This document shows positions 1 through 13,958 of a stretch of DNA of 64,000 nt, one piece after another. Where the stretch lies: assembly GCF_000208745.1 (NCBI RefSeq), contig NC_030853.1, forward strand, positions 28,010,061 to 28,074,060, written 5' to 3'. Numbering within the stretch: position 1 is the stretch's first letter; each line of letters begins with the position of its first letter. The notes below the pieces were generated by a model, which was not told where the DNA came from, did not search any database, and saw only the letters and a program-made list of their open reading frames with translations. The position numbers were made by a program, and so were the translations under genes. Origin of the DNA: Theobroma cacao (lineage: Eukaryota > Streptophyta > Magnoliopsida > Malvales > Malvaceae).

Positions 1-1933
1 TTTTTTACAGGAATCTCTTACAGCAGTTGCTATTTATTGATTTATTAATTACTCTACGGTGCAAAATCATCCAAGCATAACAAGTGTTTCTCATGTGAAA
101 CTTTCTTAAGATAACTTGATACGCCCCAATAGATGCTACTTGAAGATTGATGCTTGCAATGCCAGCACTAACTTTCAAATCTTAGGACATAAGCAATTCC
201 GTCTTATGATCCCTTCATCAGAAAGTACTTGATAATTTATGGTTGAAAACTGTGAGAAAATACTGATATGTTTTTTCTTTTCGTGCATGTCTAAAATTTG
301 ATTCGAGATGTCACAAAATTATAAGCATTAACGATTCAAATCAGACACGGCATCTCTAGAAACCAAATATACTGATACCAATTATCAATAAACAATGGTT
401 GACCTATCTATAAGTAATTTAACTAATCACATGGAACATGATTAATTAGTACCGAAACAGGTTGAGGATGCCTGCTTAGGATGCTTAAATTTGGTGATTA
501 ATTAAGCAAATGATCGTGGACCGCTGACATTGAAGATTTTTCTCTGACATATTTCTCAAGGAACATGTGCAAGTTTTTTTTTTTTTTTGATGTTACAAGT
601 TGTGGTTGGTGTTACCATCTGTACACATTGATAGCCTAATGCGGGGACCTGCTGCTGCCTAGTGGATAGAAAAGTTGTCTTAATCAACATGAATTGGTAA
701 GTTCAGCAACAGAAAAGTTGGCTTTTGGTAGACCAAACTTGAAAAGGAGGGAAAGGGGAAAGATTTAATCAGATGGCCTACCAGCTGATCTCCCCAGATT
801 CCACAGTTGTAACTCAGGTTATTTCAACTCCTGAGTACTCGTGTTGATAACATATGGAACATCCCAAAATGATATGGTACAAGCTTGAAGTCTTCAAATA
901 TAAGGAAAAGCTTACAAGAAGACGTATGAAATGTACTTGTTTCATATATATTTCTATGCAAGTCAGATTAGCTTCGAGCTTAATCCAACGGCTTTGCATC
1001 TAAGTATTGCTTAGTAACAGTACTTACGCAGCTATTATAAAGGAATCAGGAAGTTTTCATCATCAACTACTGCTAATAGTGGGAAATAACCATAATTTAG
1101 CTCAAATCATTGAAACATATGGCATAGTGTTGGTTTAGTCCTTTCTATGGTAGTGGAAAGTTGACCTTTACGGCTGTATTATAATATTGAAAAAGTCTAG
1201 ATTTGTTACTGATTTTCTTTGTCTTTGAGAATCCACTGAGCCAGTCGGGGTAAATATCTTGCAGATCAAGGACCGATAACTCTCTACTCTCCACTGTCAA
1301 ACTCCTTGTTCTTTAGACAATAATATATCAGCCCGGCTAAGAAAAACCAATAACTCTGCCCTTACTTCCCACTTCAGTTTAAAGTCATTTGACCTTTTCG
1401 GAAAGGTAAAAACCATTCCACCCGCACCCCCACCGCTTTTCTTTTTATAATTTCAACCTTCCAACATTCAGCATATTGGAAGAACATCATAAACAGAGAT
1501 GTCATTCAAATGAAAGGGAAAAGCAGTAGTAAATTTAGAATAATTTCATGCTGTCCATGGTTAGGATTTTCTTGAGGAAAAATATTAGGGGAAAATGAAA
1601 TGGAACCTCATAGCCTTTGGTTTTGAAAATTGGGAAAAGAGAAAGCAAAACTGTTTTTTCCATGAAACATTGTTATTTGGAGATAAGAAAAAGTTAAAAC
1701 TAAAGATCTTGAAAAGCTTTGGTCTCTTCAAACAGGAAAAGAAAAAGATGGGAAAAAAAATGCATACCATATCAAGTGGGGGTAAAGAAAAACAAAAACA
1801 GGAAGAAGCCTCCATTGAAATAACATCTCCTGTACAAGACAAGTTGAAAACTTAGCCGGAAAAAGGCTTAGCTATCAATATTATTCCAACTAAGGTAAAG
1901 GCCTTTCCTCCCTTTCCTTTGTTTTTTGGCCAA
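1..1933. other. intergenic spacer, no gene seen
   Basis: AT-rich sequence without a convincing coding region on either strand. The short open frames here have no recognisable motif, codon pattern or splice partners. A T-run at about 574-590 is the only low-complexity feature. The left part could hold the untranslated end of a gene lying outside the window, but nothing in it shows that. Confidence 0.6.
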
Positions 1934-2278
1934 TTAGTACAGTTTTGTGCTAGCCGATCTTGCGAACTTCTTAGAAGAAGAAGGTGAATTACGCGTATTT
2001 GCCAAGTCTCCCGACCTTCTTCTCAGCATCTGCCTCATACCATCAGCTACTCGAACGGCTGGATTGGATTTGAATTTGCCACAAAATGACATGTGAGCTT
2101 TAACAGCTTCTTCAACACCAAATTGCTTCTTGCTTCTACTCACCTCATCTCTGACAGCTTCTGAGCATAACCCACATAGCCATTTGCCATCAAATTTGGC
2201 CTTAACATCATTGATATAATCTTGGGTGCAATCTTCTTTCAAACCACAACACTCACATCTAACTGATTCAATTTCCAT
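1934..2278 (-). CDS. DUF1677 family small protein
   Basis: A single-exon gene of 114 residues. The N-terminal half has the clustered cysteines of the plant DUF1677 family: Cys-Glu-Cys-Cys at residues 8-11, another Cys at 17, a WLCGLC segment at about 34-39, and later a SFCGKF motif. The C-terminal third is basic and Ser-rich (RRRSGDL, then SSSKKFARSAS), which is usual for the family. The cysteines suggest metal binding, but the molecular role of the family is not established. The start is the only Met giving the full Cys cluster, and a TATAAAAG box lies about 145 bases upstream. From memory, Arabidopsis At3g22540 is the syntenic relative. The family call is firm; the function is unknown. Confidence 0.88.
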   Translation of the reverse strand: MEIESVRCECCGLKEDCTQDYINDVKAKFDGKWLCGLCSEAVRDEVSRSKKQFGVEEAVKAHMSFCGKFKSNPAVRVADGMRQMLRRRSGDLANTRNSPSSSKKFARSASTKLY

Positions 2279-2423
2279 ATCGTTTTTTTTTTCCCTTATC
2301 CCTTTTTCTTTTTCGCTTTTGCTTCAAGGTTGAAGAAGGATGGACTGGAAGTTTTTGTTCTCCCCAAGTTTTAAGGGGATTCCAGGAAAATGATAAAACA
2401 AAGTGCTGCTGGTAGAATGGCTA

Positions 2424-2431
2424 CTTTTATA
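2424..2431 (-). promoter_or_regulatory. TATA box of the DUF1677 gene
   Basis: TATAAAAG on the minus strand. It lies about 145 bases upstream of the DUF1677 start codon, so transcription would begin near 2395 and leave a leader of about 115 bases. Confidence 0.55.
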
Positions 2432-3741
2432 GTTGGATTTGATTGCAATGATAAAATAGAAAGTGGGCTTTCTTATCTTTTTTCTTTTGCCTTAGTTTCT
2501 CCCTTGGAATTGATGGTTTTTGTTGGTACAAGAAGTGTAAGAAAATGTTTGGCGTTTGCATGAGAGCTTATATGGTTGGTCTGAGATTAGAGGGATGTGA
2601 GGACTTTGGAGTTTAGAGTAGGGGAAAGCTTCCATAATTTACTCCATGTTCTAAGGGACATGGGGCAGTGGAAATTGAGACAATATGGTCGGAGGGGGGC
2701 CTCAAGATCGTGGCCCTTTCTAGCATTTAAAACTCCACCAGGGTGGGTTTTTCTTTGTTTTTTTTTTTTACGGTAGTTTTTCTTTTTGTATGATTGACAG
2801 TTACTTTCGGTTGGTGTCAGGGGAATTGGCTAGCCCTTGGCTTAAAGCTTGACCTGGCTATTTACTGCCTCATGAACCTTTTGGCTGAAGCTTGAGGCTT
2901 GGGGCTTGGGCTTTGTTCTTTCGTTTGTTTGTTTGTTTGTTTATATTCTAATTCCATGCATTGTCTTGACTGATCGACCATACTATTGCAATAAGGTCAA
3001 CATTGCTTCCATAATCTATTGACCAATTGGCCTTAGGTGGTTCAACAGCCAATGATCTATCAGACAGTTGTGAAGTTAATTTGCATTGAAATTGTTAATG
3101 AAATTTTCTGTTTTTATCAAGGCCTAGATGACATAAAACAAACCAATCCTTTTTCTATCTCCCCCTTTCATCCATCTTACACATAATTCTTTCACTTTTT
3201 TGCATTAATCTCATCTTTCCCACTAAGGATTCATTGTAGAAAAAGAAGTGGGAAAAGGGTTGTTTTAGTTTTATTAACAAAGATGGTCACTTGAATGTTT
3301 CTATCTGATCAAGAACCAGTTAGAATCCTGCTTAATTGGTGATAGTAACATATAAATTTCATTAGGCCTTAAAGACAAGTCAGTGAATATGACCTAACAG
3401 GAAAAATGACAACATGACCATGAAGTTTGCTTTCTACATTGGCTTGCAATAATGCTAACAACTTTTTGGCATGATTAGAACACTTGAAACATAATTTTTT
3501 CTTTTCCCTTTCAATGGAGAAGGTATGGTCATTTTGAGTGTAGTCAAATTTGACATGCTATATGCTCCATGTGTTCTGCCCAATCACATCATCTCCTCCA
3601 ATTTTTTCTTCCCCCCATTCGCTTTGCAATTGCCGATTGCATTATGTCATTAAAGCTTCACCATCAAGATCCAAGCTTCTTTGCCTGGTTTAAATATGAA
3701 GAGCCATTATCATTATATGGAACATATGCTTATCGAATTCT

Positions 3742-3743
<2 letters not shown>

Positions 3744-3781
<38 letters not shown>
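3744..3781. repeat. (TA)n microsatellite
   Basis: Uninterrupted TA dinucleotide array of about 38 bases in intergenic DNA. The Ile-Tyr repeat frames on both strands here are translations of the repeat and not proteins. Confidence 0.97.
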
Positions 3782-3785
<4 letters not shown>

Positions 3786-5849
3786 CAGTTTAATATTAAT
3801 CTTGAGAAATACAAGAATGATAATAGTACAAATCAGAGGCTTGTAGTAGCTTTCAAGCAGCTTAATGGTGGTGTGTGATCTTTGAGAAGAGAAACATTTC
3901 CCATTTCCCATCTTTGATTTTCCACTTGACATGAACTTAGCATCATTTCAAGGGAAACTGTCAATTATTAAATAATCCAGAGAAGGAAAAAAATTGAAAA
4001 CTATCAATTATTGACGGATGATGCTCTTAGGATTCACATGTATAATTTTTCGTGGTTGGTTTGAGGTAGCTTTCACCTATATGGAACAAGGTTGCTTTCG
4101 CCTATACTGTAGTTTCTAATCGTGCTGACTTAATTCGGCAAGAGGCTTCTCGGATTCGGACATGTGGCTAAGAACAATTAGTCAGTTTAATTACCCTGAA
4201 CCCAAAATTGGGCAATTTAGTTACTATATGAAGAAACGATTCATCCTAATGATTTTTTTAGTTGGAGTGTACCCATAATTTCTGCAAGAGTGACTGCAAT
4301 GGAAATATCAGTGGGAAACCCCAAGAAACCTCTCAAGACTTCAGCTATGTCTGTCACACTGCATAAGTACAGTCAAAGAGCTCTTTCTGGAGCTGTTTTT
4401 TCAAAGTCTTGTGCCCTAAACAAGGTGCTAAACTTTTCCATAATACACCAATTATTAATCTTCAAACCATAACCTTAATCAGAGAGTGGAAGTCTTTTTC
4501 ACCTTGTGATTTTCAGTACAAAAAAAGAATAAAATAAAGAAAAGTATTTAGGTCATCATAATTAAATGTAGTTGCAACCAACCAAGTTGGCTGTCATATT
4601 GCAGTATAGCTTCATAAAAAGAATGTGTTGTAATAATTCTTTCTTACCAAGCAAACTACCCCAAAGAGCTTGTTGTTTAATCAAGAACATGCCCAAATTT
4701 ATGGTATGGAAGCAATGTCAAAATCAGATCAGTATACAATTAAGTTGGGAGCAATTATCATTTACAGTTGAAAGAGAAGTTTCTTACATGCATGATTCAG
4801 AGTCAACTAAAACAGGCATAATCACACTCTTAAACATTGACAAAGCGTTTCAAATGATAGGCCTAAATCCTTGATTACCCTCCACTTGCTTGGATTTGTA
4901 AGATCTTGTTTGGATGATTTCCACTCAAGTGATGGCCCAGATATTGAAAGATTGATTCAATCCACTACAATGGGGCATTAAATGGTTTATCAGTGCAAAC
5001 ATAATGTGGGAAAAGGTCGAGCATGCGCTTCCCTCAGAATTCAATCTCACGTGATTTTGATCACAAGGATTGATTTTATCTCTATAACCCAAGATTTGTT
5101 GAGGAAACGGACGTTTATTACGCTAATCATAAAGGGGTCATGAACACTCTTTGACCTCTTTCTTTTTGCTGAACTAACTTGACAGGACATTCCCAAAAGG
5201 TGAAGCACTTTTTTATGCTGTCAAGGATGAGAGAATTTCATTTTTTTATGCTAAATTCAATTAGCAATGATGCTGTTGTTTAGCCAGTTTTTAAGCAATT
5301 ACCAAGACTTGAATTGAGCTGATGAGCAACGTCCGAAGAATCCTACACATGTGGTGGTTACAAATGATCCATTTGATTTGACATTATTGGCAACATGAAA
5401 TCTTTCTGTAATGCTCTTTTGCATGTCTATCAGTTGTAGGCTTAACTTTCACAAATCATAGTTTAGCCATAGATCTCCCACCCTCCCCCACCCCAGTTTT
5501 CCCCAAGCAATTGCCTTCTTACTTGAGCTTGGATGAGGGGCCTAGGCCTGGGCATCTGTGGCCTGCTTTAGTGAATCTTGTCATTGCTTAATCGTTTTGT
5601 TCAAAGGAGGGACAAGCAAGCATGTTTTTCGGCTTTTAGTTGAACATGTTAATTGCTAGTAAAAACAACCTACCTTGCTAGATTGATAGTTTTCTGATTA
5701 GGTTCAATCCTAACAAAAAGATTGGTAGCAGAACTTTTGTGGTGGTTCAAAGTAGAGTACTTATTCAAGCAACAAATTAACCACGTCAGGACAAATTGCC
5801 AAGCTCTTCCAAGATAAACAGTCTGATTAACTAAACATCATAAATGTTT

Positions 5850-5855
<6 letters not shown>

Positions 5856-5892
<37 letters not shown>

Positions 5893-5896
5893 NGTT

Positions 5897-5934
<38 letters not shown>
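5856..5934. repeat. (TA)n microsatellite with an assembly ambiguity
   Basis: Two TA arrays of about 35 bases each, separated by a short GTTTATTA interruption that contains an undetermined base (N at about 5893). The array length and the junction are probably imperfectly assembled. Confidence 0.95.
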
Positions 5935-5936
<2 letters not shown>

Positions 5937-8316
5937 AAGGCAAAGTGGTTTTTCCTGGACCAGTTTTCTTAAGATGAGACTGAGAACCCCATTTGTTAGC
6001 TTTAGGCATCGGGTACCTAGACCTTGTCCTGACCCCATGTGAACTCCGAAACTGCAGTCAAATATTGTCCTTAATGAAGAAAGGAGAGCGTGCTCCATAT
6101 TATTCTACAGGTCCACAGACAAGCCATGGCCGAGCATGTGGGGTTGCTCAGGCTGAAGCACACCTGGCCCGGCCCCCTTGGGGCCATATCTGGGCATTGG
6201 CCACGTTCAGTTTGGTCAATGTCAAGCACCCCTAACATGCGAGTAATTGCCCGGTAGATGTCCAGCAATTCCAATGGCCACCATGGTGTTCCCAATCAAT
6301 GTCTTTGAGCAGTCACCAGCCGTTTCCCTTGAGTAATACCTAGCCAAAACCATGTATGAACAAGAAGATAAAGCTTAGCTAAATATAGAAAAGGATGTCC
6401 TTAATTACTTCTGAATTTTGTTTTCATTTTTTTCCCCATGTTTGGCTGGGTATAGCAGCCAACTACATTCATGAACCAGGCATGTGGTCATTCACTATAT
6501 GTTGGAGATAATCTTACAACTACGTGTTCTCATTGGAAACTTGTTCCTCATTGGCCTAACTGTACTATATAGGAATCCGAAATCCAAACATCTTGATGGG
6601 AATTGTAGCCATGATAATGTATTTCTTTCTTATAACTTAATTTGCATTCACTCTTCAAGATACAAATAAGGCTTGCATCCGAGTTAATTAATCTAATTCA
6701 AGACCGGCTTAACAGCTCACAGATACATTTGGAGCCAGCCAAGCCATTTAGAAAGTTGCAAAAGTAAGAAAACAACAATTCACCTGGTTTTAATCTTTGT
6801 CGGGTGAATCTTTATATTCCTATGGCATTTTGTAGTGTTTCTTGTGATGATGTCTAGTTATTAGAGCCATATCTCGTTCTTGAAAAATATTTTGTCTTTA
6901 AGCCTTGTTCTGCATGACCATTTGCTACCTGGGTTTTAGCTCTACATCCATTGGCTCAGAGAGAGGGTCAATGATTCTCACATGGATTTCTTTGTTTGGT
7001 TATGCTAAAAATTTAATGGGAGGTTGAGTCTGTTAAAAAAAAAGTTAATGCCCTTCACATGGCTATTCACATGCATTCCTCTCGCCCTTACTTCCAATCA
7101 AGGATCCTTCCCTCCCCAACCCCAACTAATTAATTCAATATCTAGCTCTCATTTCCCAATCAATCATTTGGCATTTGCAACTGAACTTCTAGCATTGGCT
7201 TTCTTTAATCATTTTCTGCTAGGGAATTCAAAATCTGTCAATAAGCTGATGTGCTTAAAGCTCTTGTTAATCATCATTAGTACTCTCTGATTTACCCTTG
7301 CTTCATTATCATTGTCTGTAATAATTGTTGCCTCATCCAGATATGATCATATATATCCACAATCATATATAATGAATATATCCACAAGCATAATGAGAAT
7401 CACTTATCAATTATCTAATGATAACTGGGAACCGTTTTAATCAAATACTAACTTCATCATCTCAAGAGCATTCACCTTTCAAATAATAACATGGCAATGG
7501 CCAAGAGAAGTTATACATATATGTAGTCCTAGGGATTTTGGTAAAGCAAATATGATTTCCTTTTCTCTATTTTGGATAAGTGAGTAAATCCCTTCATCCA
7601 AAACAAGCAGAGATAAACAGAAACAGCATCAACATATATACAAGCTAGAAGCATCTCAGATAAGAAAGAATTTAATAAACATCACTAGGAGCATTTTTTC
7701 TTTGTGGGGGGGGGGGGGGATACGTGGAGCATTATAATAAACAGCAGACTGATCCAAAACAATTGTTCTTCTCCACCCACAAAACTGTGGATTCCTTTGA
7801 GGAGAAAAATAAAATACATAGATATTAATTTGGACCCACAATTTTCTGAAGTTTATTTTTCTGAAACTGTGATCATTATTGGTTATGAAACTGTTGCTTT
7901 TGTTGTATATGATGAAGTGGGGTTTTCATTTTGTTTCAATATTATAATTAGTTATTTTGACCTTTCGTTATTAAATCAGCTTCAATCATTTCTGACCTCA
8001 ACAACTATTTCAATTTCAACTTCCTACTCTCTCTTCCATCTCAGAAAAAGAAAAAACACCAACTTTTTGGGATGTTGTCTTTGCTGTCTGAGCTATGAAG
8101 AATCCTGTTCTTGTTTTTCCATTATTGAGCAATTGAAGAATCTAATCTGGCAATTCCCATGTCCAACTCTTATTTCTCTGTGTAAAATGATGAACTGAGA
8201 ACATGCAAGTTAAATGTTGTTCATTTGCAAGTTCAGCAGAAGAGTGGATTTAATGCAGGAAAGCAGATTTGCCTCATCAGTTATTTCTAATTTTGGACAG
8301 TGCAGACTGCAGAAGT

Positions 8317-8318
<2 letters not shown>

Positions 8319-8349
<31 letters not shown>
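8319..8349. repeat. (TA)n microsatellite
   Basis: TA dinucleotide array of about 31 bases in the spacer upstream of the folate transporter's 3' end. Confidence 0.95.
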
Positions 8350-8352
<3 letters not shown>

Positions 8353-10018
8353 CTTTGATATTTTGGCCTAGCTGGCCAATCAAGGAGTTTCTGTAAGAGT
8401 CTCAGTGCTTAGATTTCACACACCAAATCAGAGAATTTTATAAATATGAGAATCCCTATTTCTTAAATCAATAAGGTTCTGATAGATTGATTTTGGAGGA
8501 GCATAATTCATTACCTGATATTATCCTTGTACAATTCGTCCAAGTTGATGGATGATATCATGATCCAATATTCTCATTTTGCTGTAAGATAATTTGGCAG
8601 ATACACTCGAATCATCCACATGGAATTCCAACAGCACAGATGTAGTTAAACTAACTAACCTATGAATCATAGGGATTCAAACCTTTATGTATGTCTAAAT
8701 TAATTCAATGATAACATCAAATGCGTTTTGCTTGCGAGCACGTAAACAAGCATGATCCATAAACTAAATTTCGTTCACAAAATTAACTGCTCCTGAGGTT
8801 TATTCACAGAAATATAAACGAGCCAAAGGAGCCAGTCTTGAGCTCAAACTAGGAATAATTTTCAAATGCTGTAACTCGATAGTGGCTCAAGAGCTGTTGT
8901 ATTAGCTTTCATCCTGGGAAATTACTTGCTTTTCACTTGATCAGATAACATCAACATATCGCAACCAAGTTCTATAACACAAGGGTGTATCATTCCGACC
9001 GAAATGAATGGAAAGGAAAGAGTAAGGAACAATGGTTATGGCTGGGGAGGCGGGGTATGTAATGTTTGATCATTTCCATGAGAACAACCTCAAAACTTTT
9101 TATCAAGTTAGATCCATACTGCTAGTTTTTGTTCTTGGTGGTGGGGTTTTCTCGGTGTTTGGCAAAAACTGTTGCGAACACCATGGACAGAGATTTGAGT
9201 TACCATAATTTATCTCGGTGTTATCCAATGTAATTAAAAATTAGAACAACCTATTGACCTAGATTTTTTTTTTTTTGGTTAAAAAAGGAAAAATGGTCGT
9301 GGTTTAAGTTCAGACAGACACGGGGGACATGACAAGGCAAAGGAAAATTTTGTAGGACCGCCCTTGTGCACTGAACAAAAATCGGCCTGCCGCATTTGGA
9401 ACATCTTCTATTGCACTGTTATCGTCAATTTGTTGCGCCATGGGGCTATTGGCTATGCCTTTATCCCCATCTCTAGCATGAGATGAGCCTTGAGTCAGCC
9501 TTAGGCAAGCTACTTGCTACACTTTAATATGTATTACAGTTTCCCTTCTTCTATTTTCTTCTTGTTTGATAAAATTGAAAGGAATTTCATTTGTTATGCA
9601 TTATAAATATGCTTTTTTAAACAACTAAATAAGTACTCATAAGGCTTGCTAACCAAATGATCTACTACCCATATTGACGATTAACTCCATCACGAGAAAA
9701 AGTCGTAATGCTACAATTTATCGTTTTTACATTTTTTTATTATCAAAATTACTTAATTGGTTGTTTCAACGTAATCGAAAGTAGCATCACCGGAGAACAA
9801 TCAAATTCTTAAGTCATAAGTCATTTCAATCAAGCAAAGCATGGGCTTTGAATCTGTCCCGTTATATGTACAGAGCTCTCCCCTCCCCCTCGTTCTACAT
9901 CCCTGTGTTCTAAACTGTAATCTATAGTCAAACAAAAAGCTCAAACATTTTGGAAAGGAGGGAAATTTATGGAAGAGGATAGACACATGTTGCACACAGA
10001 GGCGCAAACAGCCAGTAT

Positions 10019-13000
10019 TCAATTAGATTTCATCTCAATATCTACATTCCCCTCAGAAACAGTGTCAGAATCATCCCCAGGAAGGAGGCCAAGTAGAGGC
10101 AAAGGCAACAATGAACTGAGATTGCAGAGGATTATCAAGGTGGCTAAGTTATCAAATTTATCCTTGGTCACACCGAATACCTGGGTCAGACCAGCACCTA
10201 TCAGACCACCTATGACACTGCCTCCATTTGATATGGACATCAGAGTCGCAAAAAGTGTTGCTTCCATTCCTTCTGGACATAGTTTTGCTGCAAGTACAAG
10301 AACAGGCATGAAAGAAGCCTGCAGCATTGTGAAGTGCAGACAAAATCAGCAGCAGGACTTGAAATAAAATAAATAGAAATAGTTGAGCAACTGTGAATGC
10401 TATGAAGATATCATGAGACCATCACATCATAACTATCTTGCTATATTGGATATTACAAGCCTAGAGTAGATTGATGAAAAGGGCCTCCCAGAAAATGTAA
10501 AAGAAACTCTTTAACTTTGGAGTTAATAGACTTCCGAAAAGGGCTGCACATTGTTGTAGCCACATTTGAAACAGTACCTAAAGAAACTCCTTTCATGCTA
10601 TAACATCAATTTTATTTAAAGAGGGAAGACTTAAAAGAAATCTTCTACCAGGCAGTAACTCAAAAAGCACACAATTTCACCTAGTATTCTCAAAACTACT
10701 GCCTGTCCAACTAGAGATAATGGTCACCATAGGCAGAGACCATTCGTTTCTATTACAGATTATAGCAAAAAGGAAGAAGTAAATGTATATTACCTGACCA
10801 AGAACAGTTAGAATCAAGGAATCCCCGATTGCAAACCACTCATCACTTACTCCAAACTGCCGGTTCAATCCAGTAACAAGAAAGACCTAAGCAAAGAAGA
10901 AAAAAAAGATATAAAAAATGCCTATAAACACAATATGCAAACCATCTTTAAACAACTTCAACCAAAAGAAAATCAAATCACAAACCTGAGTCATTCCAAG
11001 AGCTGTACCAATAATTGTTGTGGCAAGAAAAATCTTGCGCAATGGAACATTTTTTAGAAATCCATTATACAGTCCAACTCCAACCAATGAAGCAACTGAA
11101 GTAACAAGCTTGACACGTCCTAGAAATTCTGGGGTAAAACCAAGTTTATTTGTGCTGAAATGAAAAGAACCTTTGGTTGCAGATATGAAACCAATTAACA
11201 GAAAAATCAAGTGACAACAAAGAAATTTAAACAAAATAACAGAACTTACGTGAAGTAAAACAGGGCAGAGTCCGACTGCGGTGTTGCCTGCCACAAGAAA
11301 ATAAAAACTGTGGGAAGAAATACATTGGGCTGTCTGACAGCATTCCACAACTGAATAATACTCTCTCTTGAGCTTTCAAGAAAGCTAGGATTGCCCAAAA
11401 GAACATTCTGCACCCTTGCTGGGCCAAGCAAACGCTGTTCTTTTACAAGAACAGCAACAGCAGATGTTATCAGTGGTAGCAATGCAGTGACACCAAAAAC
11501 AAACCTGAGACATTAAATTGGTAACAACATGATTAGCTGGAAATGTCTTTTGTCCTTGCAAATTATATCCATAAAAAATCACCTTAACTACCTTACGCCA
11601 TAAGTATCCACCAGAGAGCCACTAAAATAGGAGCTTACAATTCCACCAAAAGCTGAAGATCCCCAGCATAGAGACTGAAGAGATCCTGACATGCTTTGTG
11701 ACTCCCCACGAGCCCTCTCCACAACCATGGAATCTACAACCTACACTTTGCATTAGTTTCTACCATAATACTAAAATATGACTAAGAGAACACCTGAACA
11801 GAGATTTTTAAGACTTAACTTCTGAGAGTAGTGTAAAGCGCACATGCTCATGCAGTCATGTATGAGTTGCCCATAGAGAGAAAATACACTAAAAATGGCA
11901 TCTGTTAAAATAAAGCACACCCAACTAATTGAAAAGCTGTGAAAATTATCTTCTGTTTGGCTTGATGAATGTGCTCAAACAAGATTGTATGGAATTATAT
12001 ACTTTACATCTGAGCATCGCATGCACAGAGGAAGTCTCAGTCTCTCAGCTCCTTAAGACTTGTAAAAGGATTAAATTACTATTTTATTCTTAAGCACAAC
12101 TTAGCTTGACTTCAATGTATGATTAAGTTGCTAAATATTGGCAGAAAATCCTGCAATAATTCTCTTTCCAATGTTGGTTGTATCGATAGTTTTGACTTCA
12201 AATGTAACCAACTTACATTACATGACAAAATTACCATGGGCAATATGCATCACAAGAGCAGTGCAGCTATAAGAAATCATAGAAGTCTAAACTGCCCTTG
12301 AAAGAAACAGTCATCTTCAAGTGAATAACTTAAAATATTCTGCCAAGCAGAAGACACTCACAACATCTGAAAAGGCAACAGAAAGAGATCCAAGAAGTAT
12401 GCAAAATGCAGCACTGTACTTGCTGTCAACAAACGTGGCCATCAAACTCCAAGAGAGAGCACCAAGAAGCCCTGATAGAACCAAGTATGACCTTCTTCGA
12501 TAACCAAATAATGGGATTGAATCACTGCAAAAACAGAGTGTTGCTATAAACAAATCCAGAAACAAAATAAATACTTCAAAATGCTCAAGGATGTCCACAA
12601 AGAGGTAGTTAACAGAGTCGCACCTAATAAATCCATAAAGTGGCTTAACAAGCCAGGGCAGAGCTGAAAAACCCGATATCACTGCTGTCTAGTCAACCAC
12701 GTATAACTTGTCAGTCCTTGAAAAAGATGCTAAGATAAATATGCAATAAATGCAATGAAAACTCATTAAAATGCTCTTCTTAAGCTGCCTGCTTCTCAAG
12801 TTTACATCTATTCTTTACTATGGTTTTAGGGACACATAGTCCAATGCTTAAATCCTCCACATTTCTGTTTTTATAACTAAATTCAGTCCAACAAATCAAA
12901 GTTGGGCACAATAACAAATAGTATTTCACAAAAGATCAAAATTACAAATGCAAGTTTTTGGAAAAAAAAATATACGAGTTTCTTTATACAATTATAATAG

Positions 13001-13958
13001 AATACGTGTTGCATTTTGGTTATTTGTTCACTTTTAATTAATTGCTTTTACTTCTTAACAATTTTTAGCAAGCCAAAAGCAGAAAACAAAATGCAAATTG
13101 TAAAAGCAACAATCAAAACAATTTGCACCTTTCAAAGCTGCCATAAAGCAAACATCTTTGTAAGTTGCTATATAGCAAAAGCAAATTGAACAAAAACAAA
13201 ACCATACTTGATTAAAATGAACAAATGACTAAAATGTAATACTTATTTTACCATCATTATTTCATATAAATAATAAAATCATGCATTTCGTTATCCAATT
13301 AAACCAAATACCTTAATTAACTTAAAATAAGTGCTAAATATCAAATTATCACTAAAAACAGCTTGAAAATCAAGAAAAAAGGAAACATACTTCTGCAGGA
13401 TCAAGATGCAAATCATCTTTCAAGTAAAAACTAACAGCAAGCCTCGAAAGGCCTAAGACGCCTTGAACGAAATACACCATAGCAACCGCCACATTGTCCG
13501 GCGACAAATCGACGCCAAAGCATTTCAATCTGCCCCCGCCGCCGAAATACCTGTTCTTCTTCCTCGAACTCGTCGATGTCCTTGTCTCTTGTTCCACCTC
13601 CATCGCTAACATTTCTCTATTTCCAGCACCTAAAAGAAGACACTAAAATTAAATTCAAATTCTTCTCTTTCATTTCTTTCTTCTCTTAAGAAATGAAAAA
13701 AAGAAAAAGAAACTTACTATTTCTGGAATCTAAAAACGGTTCCTTTTCCCTGGAGGTAAGCGGGATGGTGACGGACATATCGTTTCTTTTGCGACGATGT
13801 TTCCGGCGAAGCCTGCGGCGGTGAGAGACGGCGACGGGAACGATCGGTTTACGACGGCGATTTTGATGGTGAGAGGGGAGAGGAGAAGAGGAGAGGAAGG
13901 ACAAAATGAGGTTTTGGGAGGGTAAGATTGAGATTGAGGAAAGAGAATGTGGAGCCAT
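10019..13958 (-). CDS. folate-biopterin transporter, plastid (FBT1-type, MFS/BT1 family)
   Basis: Nine exons join in frame to 557 residues: 13958-13718, 13629-13391, 12688-12624, 12524-12362, 11740-11592, 11504-11250, 11154-10986, 10886-10794 and 10318-10019. The family moves folates or pterins across membranes; the plant FBT1 type sits in the plastid envelope. The N-terminus is Ser/Arg-rich with few acidic residues, fitting a transit peptide. Family signatures follow: [17 protein letters not shown] near residue 120, [15 protein letters not shown], then [11 protein letters not shown] in the loop between membrane segments, and about twelve hydrophobic segments in all. The C-terminus is hydrophilic and acidic. 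The length agrees with the Arabidopsis FBT1 (At2g32040) as I remember it. All phases fit without a break, so the gene looks intact. It is not part of the synteny block suggested by its neighbours. Confidence 0.93.

Larger units (their letters stand above)
2432..10018. other. long intergenic spacer with microsatellites
   Basis: About 7.6 kb without a gene I can support. It contains three (TA)n tracts, a TTTG tetramer run at about 2925-2942, a G tract near 7706-7718, and a short GC-richer patch at about 6070-6240 next to the ambiguous (TA)n array. The longest open frames (about 164 codons from 7704, others under 105) lack recognisable motifs and splice partners. Some transposon relics are probably present but are too decayed to name. 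Confidence 0.55.

Noticed and set aside
3741..3932. Ile-Tyr repeat proteins at the TA arrays
   Set aside because: They are translations of (TA)n microsatellites on both strands.
7704..8198. Plus-strand frame of 164 codons
   Set aside because: Starts in a G homopolymer, has no recognisable domain, and its composition is like the surrounding spacer.
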